Part shown: positions 6,249 through 12,793 of the stretch, one piece after another
Position numbering within the stretch: the stretch's first letter is position 1
How the letters are laid out: every line of letters starts with the position of its first letter
Source: a virus
DNA: 23,229 nt
Strand: one strand, 5' to 3'
Virus record (IMG/VR): IMGVR_UViG_3300036761_002433
Span: 1-23,229 of that record
Made by a program: the position numbers and the translations under genes
Notes under the pieces: model-generated
Database searches by the model: none
Told to the model about the DNA's origin: nothing
What the model saw: the letters and a program-made list of their open reading frames with translations, nothing else

Positions 6249-6286
6249 TATACTCTAGGTGGAGAGAAGAGGAGGTTGCAGATGAC
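6233..6286 (+). promoter_or_regulatory. First copy of a 54-bp direct repeat with operator and promoter-like boxes (site 3 of 4)
   Basis: These 54 bases are identical to 6889-6942. In order they hold an inverted repeat AGAC-ACCT-GTCT; TGA-TATACT, which fits an extended -10 box (TATACT at 6250-6255); AGGTGGAG; a second purine-rich AGAAGAGGAGG ribosome binding site; and the ATGAC start of the next gene. The stop codon of the preceding gene lies at the right end of the inverted repeat. No good -35 box is present, which is compatible with an extended -10 promoter. The arrangement recalls the start-associated repeats known from cluster K mycobacteriophages, but the sequence is different. Confidence 0.6.
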
Positions 6287-6578
6287 GAAGAACCTGATGG
6301 GCAAGAGCCGGAAGGCCGACGCCCCCTACATGGTCTTCACCAACGACCAGGGCTGGACCTGGAAGGTCCTGAAGTCCTGGCAGGGTGATGACTCGAAGCA
6401 GTACGCGCGGTGGTTCACCGACGTGTCGAGCCCCATGACGTTCGGCGGCTCGGACATGGGCGATACGTACACGGCAGATGTGGTCAACTACGGTGACCTG
6501 GTCTACATCGACCCGATGCTAGTGGAAGCCGGGTACTCGCCACCCGCGAAAGGTTCCATCAAGAACCCAGAGTTCTGA
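6282..6578 (+). CDS. Small phage protein, 98 aa, unknown
   Basis: The ATG at 6282 has AGGAGG 6 bases upstream and lies at the end of the 54-bp repeat. The sequence contains APYMVFTNDQGWTWKVLKSW, then YARWFTDVSSPMTFG and MGDTYTADVVNYGDLVYID. I recall similar W-x-W-x-VLK proteins in many actinobacterial phages, none with a known function. It looks like a small soluble alpha/beta protein. Its TGA overlaps the ATG of the next gene by one base, so the two are probably translated together. Confidence 0.72.
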   Translation: MTKNLMGKSRKADAPYMVFTNDQGWTWKVLKSWQGDDSKQYARWFTDVSSPMTFGGSDMGDTYTADVVNYGDLVYIDPMLVEAGYSPPAKGSIKNPEF

Positions 6579-6904
6579 TGAACCGATTCGAGAAGATGAG
6601 CAAGACGAAGCGGGCCAACAACCCGCTTCCGTCTTGGGTCGCCGTGCATCATCGCCTCGCGCACGAACGCGGAAGCGCGCGCGGCCTACCATGTCTCGAC
6701 TGCGGGCAGCCCGCGATGGGCTGGACTCTCTCGTGGCGGCGCGCTCGCCGCGACCAGCTTGTTCTGGAGACGCGACCAGGCCCTCATCAGGGCTCGCCCT
6801 ATTCGACGGATTCCAGCTTGTACGACCCGCGATGCACGTTGCACGCTCGGCGCTACGGCATCATCCGCATCGCGGAGTTGCTGTGGGGCGAGACACCTGT
6901 CTGA
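6578..6904 (+). CDS. Small HNH-like zinc-binding protein, probably degenerate
   Basis: 108 residues. WVAVHHRLAHERGSARGLPC, followed by LDCG, then LYDPRCTLHARRYG, follows the layout of small phage HNH-like proteins, with a CxxC (C39, C42) and a second metal site late in the chain. Here the second site reads C86-x-x-H89 rather than the usual CxxCH, and I see no clear catalytic His-Asn pair, so nuclease activity is doubtful. The last residues, GETPV, come from operator repeat site 4, exactly as in the 100-residue protein upstream. It could be a DNA-binding relic of a homing-type nuclease. The family call is moderate; activity is not supported. Confidence 0.6.
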   Translation: MNRFEKMSKTKRANNPLPSWVAVHHRLAHERGSARGLPCLDCGQPAMGWTLSWRRARRDQLVLETRPGPHQGSPYSTDSSLYDPRCTLHARRYGIIRIAELLWGETPV

Positions 6905-6942
6905 TATACTCTAGGTGGAGAGAAGAGGAGGTTGCAGATGAC
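6889..6942 (+). promoter_or_regulatory. Second copy of the 54-bp direct repeat with operator and promoter-like boxes (site 4 of 4)
   Basis: Identical base for base to 6233-6286, 656 bases away, and again running from the last codons of one gene to the first codons of the next. TATACT lies at 6906-6911 and the ribosome binding site AGGAGG about 6 bases before the ATG at 6938. Perfect identity over 54 bases, while the bordering coding sequences differ, points to recent duplication, gene conversion or strong selection. The pair flanks two genes (6282-6904), which could be lost or gained by recombination between the copies. Confidence 0.6.
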
Positions 6943-7081
6943 CGACAAGAAACAGACCGACGAGAAGACGAGCGAGAAGGGCGAGACGAAGACGCTCGCC
7001 GAAGCCCTCGAAGAGAAGAAGCAGGAGGTCGCCGAGAACGGCTGGGCCGACCTGACGGACCTGCTCAACTTCCTCGGCTGA
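6938..7081 (+). CDS. Small highly charged protein, 47 aa
   Basis: The protein begins MTDKKQTDEKTSEKGETKTL and ends WADLTDLLNFLG. The first 32 residues are almost all Lys, Glu, Asp and Thr, likely disordered to helical, and the end is a short hydrophobic helix. A strong ribosome binding site is supplied by the 54-bp repeat. It ends 12 bases before the next gene. The sequence has no recognised motif. A disordered charged protein with a short hydrophobic C-terminal helix could be a protein-protein adaptor or inhibitor (inference). Confidence 0.6.
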   Translation: MTDKKQTDEKTSEKGETKTLAEALEEKKQEVAENGWADLTDLLNFLG

Positions 7082-7093
7082 AAGGAGGTTGCG

Positions 7094-7312
7094 ATGAAGC
7101 TCTACCGATTCGAGCCGGTCGGCCTCGACCTGTTCGACCGCAAGGCGTACATGCCAATCCCGGGCGACCTCGTCTACAAGACGCAGCCGTACGGCACCCC
7201 GCGCAACGGCACGATGGGCATGGCCTACGTGGCGGACGCGGAGACCGACGAGTTCAGGGGGCTGGTGCTGCTCGCATCGCTCGTCCCCGCGAAGAAGAGG
7301 AAGGAGACCTGA
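7094..7312 (+). CDS. Small protein, 72 aa, unknown
   Basis: MKLYRFEPVGLDLFDRKAYM, then IPGDLVYKTQPYGTPRNGTM and a Lys-rich end AKKRKET. AAAGGAGGT lies 4 to 5 bases upstream of the ATG, among the best ribosome binding sites of the block. The PGDLVYKTQPYG stretch resembles the first strands of a small SH3-like barrel, which is only a suggestion. Its TGA shares one base with the ATG of the next gene. Function unknown. Confidence 0.7.
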   Translation: MKLYRFEPVGLDLFDRKAYMPIPGDLVYKTQPYGTPRNGTMGMAYVADAETDEFRGLVLLASLVPAKKRKET

Positions 7313-7575
7313 TGAAAGACCTCGGCACCGGTCCGCTGGTAGAGGACGTGCAGAGCGTCGCCGCGACCCTGCTGCGCAACGCGAAGATGGAGGGCGAGGT
7401 GCTCGCGTTCTCGTGGAGTTTCCTCCGAGGAGGCAAGCTCCTGTACAAGCGCGACAAGCCCGTGTTCCCCAACGCGCCGTTCGTCGTGAGCCGGTTCGAC
7501 AACGACCTGAACCTGTACTCCGGGACCTACGACCTCGAACAGGAGCGGGCCTGGGAGGTCTACGAGAAGCCCTGA
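7312..7575 (+). CDS. Small protein, 87 aa, unknown
   Basis: MKDLGTGPLVEDVQSVAATL, then MEGEVLAFSWSFLRGGKLLY and VFPNAPFVVSRFDNDLNLYS. The start is a TGATG overlap with the preceding gene, preceded by AAGGAG. It reads as an N-terminal helix followed by several strands with many aromatic residues. The same region is also part of a long open frame running through the previous genes, but that longer frame is not supported by codon use or starts. No family is recognised. Confidence 0.65.
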   Translation: MKDLGTGPLVEDVQSVAATLLRNAKMEGEVLAFSWSFLRGGKLLYKRDKPVFPNAPFVVSRFDNDLNLYSGTYDLEQERAWEVYEKP

Positions 7576-7587
7576 AAGGAGCAACCG

Positions 7588-7803
7588 ATGACCGAAGGAC
7601 CGAACTACGAAGCGGAGGCCGACGAGGCCTTCAACGCCGCGATGGACGAGGCGAGCTACGAAGAGAAGAACGAGCCCATCCCCGGCGTGCAGTACCGCCT
7701 GACCGGCGGTCCCGACGTCCCGAGCATCCAGCGGGGCGACACCTGGGCCGCATCGCGCATCAAGCCGGGCGAAGACGCCCGCTTCACCATCATCAAGGTA
7801 TGA
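7588..7803 (+). CDS. Small acidic protein, 71 aa, unknown
   Basis: The first 32 residues are acidic and helical (EAEADEAFNAAMDEASYEEK). The rest (IPGVQYRLTGGPDVPSIQRG, then FTIIKV) is beta-like. AAAGGAG lies 7 bases upstream of the ATG. Its TGA overlaps the ATG of the following gene as ATGA. Acidic small phage proteins sometimes mimic DNA, but nothing specific supports that here. Function unknown. Confidence 0.65.
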   Translation: MTEGPNYEAEADEAFNAAMDEASYEEKNEPIPGVQYRLTGGPDVPSIQRGDTWAASRIKPGEDARFTIIKV

Positions 7804-8183
7804 ACCGCGAGGTCATCGTTCAGATGTGGTGCACGATGGCGGGCTACCGAGAGGAGAACGACGTGAGAGATACACCGAGGATGGGGCGAGGCCACTTCAA
7901 CGCGCTGGCGCGCGCGCTCGCGGAGACGCGCCCGACAGACAGCCCGAGCCGCCTGTCCCAATGGCGATACGACGTGCGCGCCATAGCGGAGGTCTGCTAC
8001 GACGCGTCGAACTTCACGCCGAACGGGAACCGCGCGTTCGACCAGGACCGATTCCTGAAGGCGTGCGGACTCGACCCCAACACCGAGCAGCGAGGACGCC
8101 ACACCCACGGGACCGGGCTCGTCCACAACCACAACGGCCAGTGGTGGACCCTGGAGCACGAGCACGCCGAGGTGAGCGCATGA
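7800..8183 (+). CDS. Small phage protein of a common accessory family, 127 aa
   Basis: MGRGHFNALARALAETRPTD, followed by a helical middle and RAFDQDRFLKACGLDPNTEQ, resembles a widespread family of small phage proteins with HF-x-x-LA...FD-x-x-RFL-x-ACG, of unknown function. The His-rich end (GRHTHGTGLVHNHNG) is unusual and might bind metal. The ATG at 7800 makes an ATGA overlap with the previous gene but has only a weak ribosome binding site. The GTG at 7863 has GGAG 6 bases upstream and would start close to where the family usually begins (106 aa). I keep the longer form because the gap would otherwise be large for this block. Confidence 0.62.
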   Translation: MNREVIVQMWCTMAGYREENDVRDTPRMGRGHFNALARALAETRPTDSPSRLSQWRYDVRAIAEVCYDASNFTPNGNRAFDQDRFLKACGLDPNTEQRGRHTHGTGLVHNHNGQWWTLEHEHAEVSA

Positions 8184-8311
8184 GGCCACGGCCGAAGCCC
8201 GTCGTCAAAGAGCTGCGTCCCGGCCTGTACGAGCTGTGGTTCGGGCAGTGGGTCCTGCTGGCGGGAACCGACCGGGAGCGGCTCGAAGAGCTGGCCGCTC
8301 TGATGGCCTAG
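8180..8311 (+). CDS. Very small protein, 43 aa, unknown
   Basis: The protein begins MRPRPKPVVKELRPGLYELW and ends with a helix TDRERLEELAALMA. The ATG at 8180 overlaps the previous stop (ATGA) and has GAGGTGA 4 bases upstream. The layout is a basic, Pro-rich start, a beta hairpin (GLYELWFGQWVLLAG) and one helix. No recognised family. Coupled translation and a good ribosome binding site support it. Confidence 0.55.
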   Translation: MRPRPKPVVKELRPGLYELWFGQWVLLAGTDRERLEELAALMA

Positions 8312-8312
8312 G

Positions 8313-8519
8313 ATGCAGACGCCTCGCCACGGTAGGCCCTCGAACGGCGGCGCATGGAAGCGCTGGCCGCTTCGAGCTATCGTCGAAACCCACGACCACA
8401 ACCGCTGCACCATCGAGGAGCTGGAGTGCGGCCACGCTCAGTACCGCAAGCGCCCCATCATGGGAAAGGAGGTGAAGTCAAGACGATGTCGAAAGTGTCC
8501 GCCCCTCGCGATAGACTGA
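8313..8519 (+). CDS. Small zinc-binding protein (CGH...CxxC), 68 aa
   Basis: The protein begins MQTPRHGRPSNGGAWKRWPL and carries LECGH (C39, H41) followed about 20 residues later by RRCRKC (C59, C62), a probable single zinc site. I recall small phage proteins with the same CGH...RRCxxC layout and no known function. It starts one base after the preceding stop; the only upstream purine run is weak. The end overlaps the start of the next gene by 34 bases, a large overlap for this block. A role as small DNA- or protein-binding factor is inference. Confidence 0.58.
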   Translation: MQTPRHGRPSNGGAWKRWPLRAIVETHDHNRCTIEELECGHAQYRKRPIMGKEVKSRRCRKCPPLAID

Positions 8520-8767
8520 ACGAGATGAAGCTCGAAACCCGTTATTTCGCCGACGTGAAAGGCAAGGGCCTGTACAAGGTCAACTGGGATACCACGCGCG
8601 ACGGATTCGCGGGAGGCGTCACCTTCGACCACCTCGCGAAGAGCTGGGGGCACCTGAACCCAGTCGCGTACTTCTCGGGCTTCGATGCGGAGCCGATGCA
8701 CGCGCTCTCCGCCGACGCCGCGCAACATCTGTTCGTGGGCTACGGCGGGGCTGCTGCGGACTTCTAG
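8486..8767 (+). CDS. Last gene of the plus-strand block, 93 aa, unknown
   Basis: From the ATG at 8486 the product begins MSKVSAPRDRLNEMKLETRY. The sequence AAGGAGGTGA, a perfect ribosome binding match, lies about 10 bases upstream, a little far. An ATG at 8525 (80 aa, MKLETRYFADVKGKGLYKVN) is the alternative and would remove most of the overlap with the previous gene. The sequence is soluble alpha/beta with several aromatic residues and no recognised motif. Its stop codon TAG shares CTAG with the stop of the convergent minus-strand gene, so no room for a terminator exists between the two opposing operons. Confidence 0.6.
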   Translation: MSKVSAPRDRLNEMKLETRYFADVKGKGLYKVNWDTTRDGFAGGVTFDHLAKSWGHLNPVAYFSGFDAEPMHALSADAAQHLFVGYGGAAADF

Positions 8768-10287
8768 CGATTGTCGTAGGTCGGCAGCGCGTCCATCCCA
8801 TCCGGTATCGGGATAAGCGCACCGAACGCAATCATCTTGCTCCCGGTCTCGGCCTTCAGCACGTCGTCGCCCGGCTCCGAATCCGCCACGCGCGCGGCGG
8901 CGTAGTAGGCGTGGTTCCCCGCCTCCTTGATGAAGTAGCTGTCGGCGGTGTGGAACTGGACCTCGAACTGCGCCCCGCTATCGGAGCGCCAGGTCGTGTT
9001 GTAGCCGAGGTAGGGCCCGCCCGAGTTGGTGTCCGCCTTAACCGGCTGGAAGCCCATCGACTCCAGCATGTCGCGCCCGGCCATCGCCTTCGTTGAGTAC
9101 TCGCCCTCAGGCACCACGATGGTGTAGCGAAGCGCATCGTAGATGTTCGCTCCCGCCGCGTCGGCGGTCATGCTCTTGGCGACGGAGTCCGCCGCAATCT
9201 TGCGCTGGAGCGAGTCCTCCGTCTTCGTTTCGTACTGCAACCCCTCCTGCGTCCCATCGAGCTGGTCGGCGACACTAGCGACCGCCAGGCCCACCTCCGT
9301 CCGCGCCTGCGCCGCCTGCTCGGCCAACGCCTGCGCGACGGGCGCGGCGGCGTCGAGCGCCGCTTGCCGCACGGGAGCCGTGCGCTCCTTCGCGTAAGCG
9401 ACCGCCTCGTCATAACTCGGTGGGAGCATGTTGTCCAGCCGCACGGCGGTCGAGACGATTTCCTCACTCAACTGCCCCTGCGCCTTGTCGCTCATCCCCA
9501 TCTTGACGAACGTCTCGACATGCGCTGAGCGCGCCGAGCCGGTCCCTTCGATGCCGCCCCCGCCCGAAGTCCAACGCCCTCTTTCGTCTCGCGCCTGGTC
9601 CTCGCTGAACTTCAGCAATAGCGACGTCGCTGCGCGCTCCGCCGCATCGAGCAGGTCGAGCGGGACGTCTGAATCCTTACGGAACCATCCGCGCACGCGC
9701 TCGCGGAACTTCATCAGCACCGGCTCGTTCGGCGCGAGCATGTCCATCATCGAGCGCTCGACATAGAGGCGCGCGAAGAGGCCGGAAGCGCGCATCGTCT
9801 CCTCCGAGAAGAACTTCTCCGAGTGCACCGCCTCGCCCGTGGTCGAGAACTCCGTCGCGATGATGCCGCCGAGTTCCCCCTCGGGAGTAACGGCGATGCG
9901 CTCACCGAACTGATTCGCGTAGGACCCGTTGCCCTGCGAGATGTAACCCGCGTTCTGCAGCTCCGCGTCGATTTCATCCAGCGCCGCAGCCCGGTCGTGG
10001 AAGGAACCGCCCTCGTCCCGCCCAACGGGGCCCGAAGGCCTCCCGCTCGGAACAGGAGCGGGGCCGGAGCCGCCGTAACCCGCCACGCCGCGCATCCCGA
10101 CCATGCCGCCCGCCATTCTCGCGGCTGCGGCGTCATCAGCGGAAGCGAAGCGTCCGAGGTGGTCGTGGCTGTCGTTGTACTTCTTGACGGGCTTCAGCTT
10201 GGCTGCAAGCGCTACGAGCTGCTCATCCGTCAGGGCGGCGAGGCGGCGCGCGAGCGCGTCATAGTCCGGCTCAGAAGTCGCCGCCAC
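8764..10287 (-). CDS. Virion-associated protein with RelA/SpoT-like C-terminal domain and two GRF/GRW motifs
   Basis: 507 residues. A first motif copy is at 35-50 (KKYNDSHDHLGRFAS) and a second at 226-244 (KFSEDQARDERGRWTSGGG). Residues 354-466 follow the layout of RelA/SpoT nucleotide pyrophosphokinase domains: K-T-E-D-S-L-Q-R-K-I (S359, K363), then YDALRYTIVV (D384, R387), YLGYNTTW, and FEVQFHT (E442) with a later GNHAYY. In the known family these positions bind ATP and magnesium and transfer pyrophosphate. By analogy this may be a toxic alarmone-type synthetase or tRNA-modifying relative; activity is inferred. Residues 100-220 form an unknown domain. The GTG start overlaps the previous gene by 17 bases and has GGGG about 7 bases upstream. 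It is the last gene before the plus-strand block. An ART fold is a less likely alternative. Confidence 0.72.
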   Translation of the reverse strand: MAATSEPDYDALARRLAALTDEQLVALAAKLKPVKKYNDSHDHLGRFASADDAAAARMAGGMVGMRGVAGYGGSGPAPVPSGRPSGPVGRDEGGSFHDRAAALDEIDAELQNAGYISQGNGSYANQFGERIAVTPEGELGGIIATEFSTTGEAVHSEKFFSEETMRASGLFARLYVERSMMDMLAPNEPVLMKFRERVRGWFRKDSDVPLDLLDAAERAATSLLLKFSEDQARDERGRWTSGGGGIEGTGSARSAHVETFVKMGMSDKAQGQLSEEIVSTAVRLDNMLPPSYDEAVAYAKERTAPVRQAALDAAAPVAQALAEQAAQARTEVGLAVASVADQLDGTQEGLQYETKTEDSLQRKIAADSVAKSMTADAAGANIYDALRYTIVVPEGEYSTKAMAGRDMLESMGFQPVKADTNSGGPYLGYNTTWRSDSGAQFEVQFHTADSYFIKEAGNHAYYAAARVADSEPGDDVLKAETGSKMIAFGALIPIPDGMDALPTYDNR

Positions 10288-12763
10288 CGACTATCCCCAG
10301 TTCTAGGAGCTTCTTCCAAGTATGGTGCATCGCCTTGTCGTGGTCGCGCTCCATCTTGGCGGACAAGTGCCTCTGCTCTTTCTGACTCAGATGGGAAATA
10401 GCGCCCGCGAGCGCGTTCACTTCCTTGTCATGTTTCCCAAGGTCTTGACCGCTTTCCGAAGGCCTGGTGGGCCCGCTGAAGCTGAACTCCCCGCTATGCG
10501 GGTCGTGGTTCTCGTTGTACTTCAGCAGGTCTTCAAGCTCGACCTCGATGGCGCGGCGCGCCTCCTTGACGGTGAGCGTCACGCCCTCGATGGTTACGAG
10601 GGTCTCGTCGTCATCCCACGAGCCAACGGAGAAAGGGGGCACCGTCGCCTTACCGTAAGGGTTGTACCCCTCGACCGCCTGCGCCCATCGCGGGTCGGTC
10701 CACATGGTGCGGTCCCCGCCACCCTCCGCAGCGGGCCCACCGCTCCCAACCGTGGTCTTGCCCGCGACGATGTCTTTCAGCTCGCTCTTGACCTCGCGCG
10801 CGACGTCCCCGCGCCACGAGCTGGCGTTCGAGAGGAAGTAGGAAACCACGCTCTTCGCGCTGTCGGCTCCGTAGTTGTCCTTGATGTCGTTGAGCTGCCC
10901 CATCGCATCGAGATAGGGCTTCGCAGCGAAGTTGACCTTCGACCCCCAGTCGCGCTTGATATCGGACGCGATGGTCGATAGCGGGCGATGGCCCGAGGCC
11001 GTGAGACTTCCACCACTTCCACGACTTCCACCACCCGACGACCACTTCCCCGTGTCATCACGAGGCTGGTCCTCGGAGAACTTCTGCACGAAGTCCACCT
11101 CAACGCGATGCGCGAAGCCGCCCATCGACAGGCCGCGAAGCTCGCCCGCCTTGACCTTCTTCCACGCCCACGGCTCCCACACGACGCCCATGTAGGCGGT
11201 ACCGGCCGGGAGCGTCGCTTTACGCACGACGCCCTTGGTCATGCCGGGCATCTGCATCTCGACCTCGGTCTCGTACGGCCACGCCATCAGCTCTACCCAC
11301 TCGCCCGCGCGCCTGCGCCCGTGTTGCAGCATGATGTCGCGCTTGCCCTTGCGGACGTAGTCCCAGATGCCCTCTTGCAACGTGTCGGGCGTCGTGAACT
11401 CGTCGTGCGCATCGAGACGGTCGGGGATGTAGAACGGGCCGAGCGTGAAGCGTTTCTCGTCGCTGGATTTCACGACGACGTAGGCCGCCTTGTTAGCGAA
11501 CTTCCCTTGCTCGTCTCGCGGATGCTCTGACTCATCCCAGTTCGAGCCACCGAGGGTAGCGCCCGACGTCGGGGCCTTCCCCGCCGCTATCCGCGAACGC
11601 GCCTCGGATAGCGCGTCCCCGTACTTGAACTTGTCGCGGAAACTCATCTTCTCGCCCGACGCGAGACTACGCATCGCCGCCTGAACCTGAGTCTCGTCAG
11701 GACCCTTCTTCGCTGGCCGATTCGCTACGGCGTCGGAGCCCGCTTGGAACGCGGGAGTCGCGCCCGCGCGCTTCTTGAACTGCGGGGGAACCTCACCCTT
11801 GCCCGATGCGGCAGGCGCGGCACCATCAGGCGGTCGCGGAGTGTCCGGCTCCTTCCACGTCTTCTCCCCGTCCCATCCCTGCGAGACGCGGTAGCTCGCC
11901 TCCTTGAACTCGGTCGGCGACGCGGCCTTCATGCCGAGCGCCTTCAGCTTCGCGAGCCCGCCCGCAAGCAACCCCGCCGCGATGAGCTGCGTGATGTGTT
12001 CGTCCGCGACCTTCACCGGCTCGGGCGCGACGGATGAGGCAGCGGCCGGTGGAGCTGACGCGGCGGCGGGCGGTATGTTCTTCGGGGGAAACGCCTTGGT
12101 CGTCTTCGACTGATTACGGTCCAGAGCCTCCGTCGTCGAGATGTCCCCCTGCCCGCTCTCCTGCCCCTCCGGGGGACCGGGGATGTCCGTCTCCTCCCCC
12201 GAGGTCTCGACCGGCACAGCAGAATCCTCTTCGGGCACTGGCATGTCCACGTAGGCGTTCGGCTTCAGATAGCCCAGCTCCACAAGATGCGCACGACGAG
12301 CCTCTGCCGCGTCGAGCAGGTCCTGGTGCTCCTTGTCCTTCACGTTCCACAGGTCGAGCAGCGCCTCGGGATGCTGCACGCGCGCGAGCCAGTAGAGCCC
12401 GTTCATGGGTCGACGCTCGGGCGCAACCTCACGCTCGGGCGTCGGTGGGATGGAGGGCTGAGCCTCCGGCGGCACCTGCCCCGGAAGGGCATTAGGGTCC
12501 GCCGGAGGGGCGGCCCCGTCCTGCGTAGACGAACTCGCGCCGCTAAGTTGGTCGAGGGTGTCAGACGGCAGGGCGTTGATGGCCGCGTCCAGCTCCTGCG
12601 GCGTCGCACCGAGGTCGCCCGTAAGGCGGTCCTGCATCGCCTGGAAGTCGAGCTGGAGCACGCCGGGATTCGATTGCAGATAGGAAACAATCGCATCCGG
12701 CGTTACGGCCTTATGCAGGAGCAGCTCCGAGACCAGGGAGCGCTCTAGGGCATCGAGGTCCAT
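10271..12763 (-). CDS. XkdF-type phage protease fused to motif-bearing flanking domains, 830 aa
   Basis: Residues 1-400 are a variable region with Pro/Ala-rich linkers. Residues about 427-557 match the XkdF putative phage serine protease: FTLGPFYIPDRLDAHDEF, H481 in MLQHG, AGEWVELMAWP, then GVVWEPWAWKKVKAGELRGL and S546 in GLSMGG. H481 and S546 are the likely catalytic pair. Motif copies lie just before the domain (408-423, NWDESEHPRDEQGKFA), just after it (561-579, KFSEDQPRDDTGKWSSGGG) and near the C-terminus (748-764, KYNENHDPHSGEFSFSG). A helical domain (590-740) and a charged tail follow. In related phages this protease matures the head, and its gene lies before scaffold and capsid, as here. 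The length is far above the usual protease, which is the odd feature. No good ribosome binding site precedes the ATG at 12763. Confidence 0.82.
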   Translation of the reverse strand: MDLDALERSLVSELLLHKAVTPDAIVSYLQSNPGVLQLDFQAMQDRLTGDLGATPQELDAAINALPSDTLDQLSGASSSTQDGAAPPADPNALPGQVPPEAQPSIPPTPEREVAPERRPMNGLYWLARVQHPEALLDLWNVKDKEHQDLLDAAEARRAHLVELGYLKPNAYVDMPVPEEDSAVPVETSGEETDIPGPPEGQESGQGDISTTEALDRNQSKTTKAFPPKNIPPAAASAPPAAASSVAPEPVKVADEHITQLIAAGLLAGGLAKLKALGMKAASPTEFKEASYRVSQGWDGEKTWKEPDTPRPPDGAAPAASGKGEVPPQFKKRAGATPAFQAGSDAVANRPAKKGPDETQVQAAMRSLASGEKMSFRDKFKYGDALSEARSRIAAGKAPTSGATLGGSNWDESEHPRDEQGKFANKAAYVVVKSSDEKRFTLGPFYIPDRLDAHDEFTTPDTLQEGIWDYVRKGKRDIMLQHGRRRAGEWVELMAWPYETEVEMQMPGMTKGVVRKATLPAGTAYMGVVWEPWAWKKVKAGELRGLSMGGFAHRVEVDFVQKFSEDQPRDDTGKWSSGGGSRGSGGSLTASGHRPLSTIASDIKRDWGSKVNFAAKPYLDAMGQLNDIKDNYGADSAKSVVSYFLSNASSWRGDVAREVKSELKDIVAGKTTVGSGGPAAEGGGDRTMWTDPRWAQAVEGYNPYGKATVPPFSVGSWDDDETLVTIEGVTLTVKEARRAIEVELEDLLKYNENHDPHSGEFSFSGPTRPSESGQDLGKHDKEVNALAGAISHLSQKEQRHLSAKMERDHDKAMHHTWKKLLELGIVGGGDF

Positions 12764-12793
12764 GGGCCAAGCCTAGACGCCCAGGGAGACCAA

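Noticed and set aside
6634-7575. Plus-strand open frame of 313 codons
   Set aside because: It crosses three well supported short genes in a different frame. Only its last 87 codons (7312-7575) correspond to a real gene.
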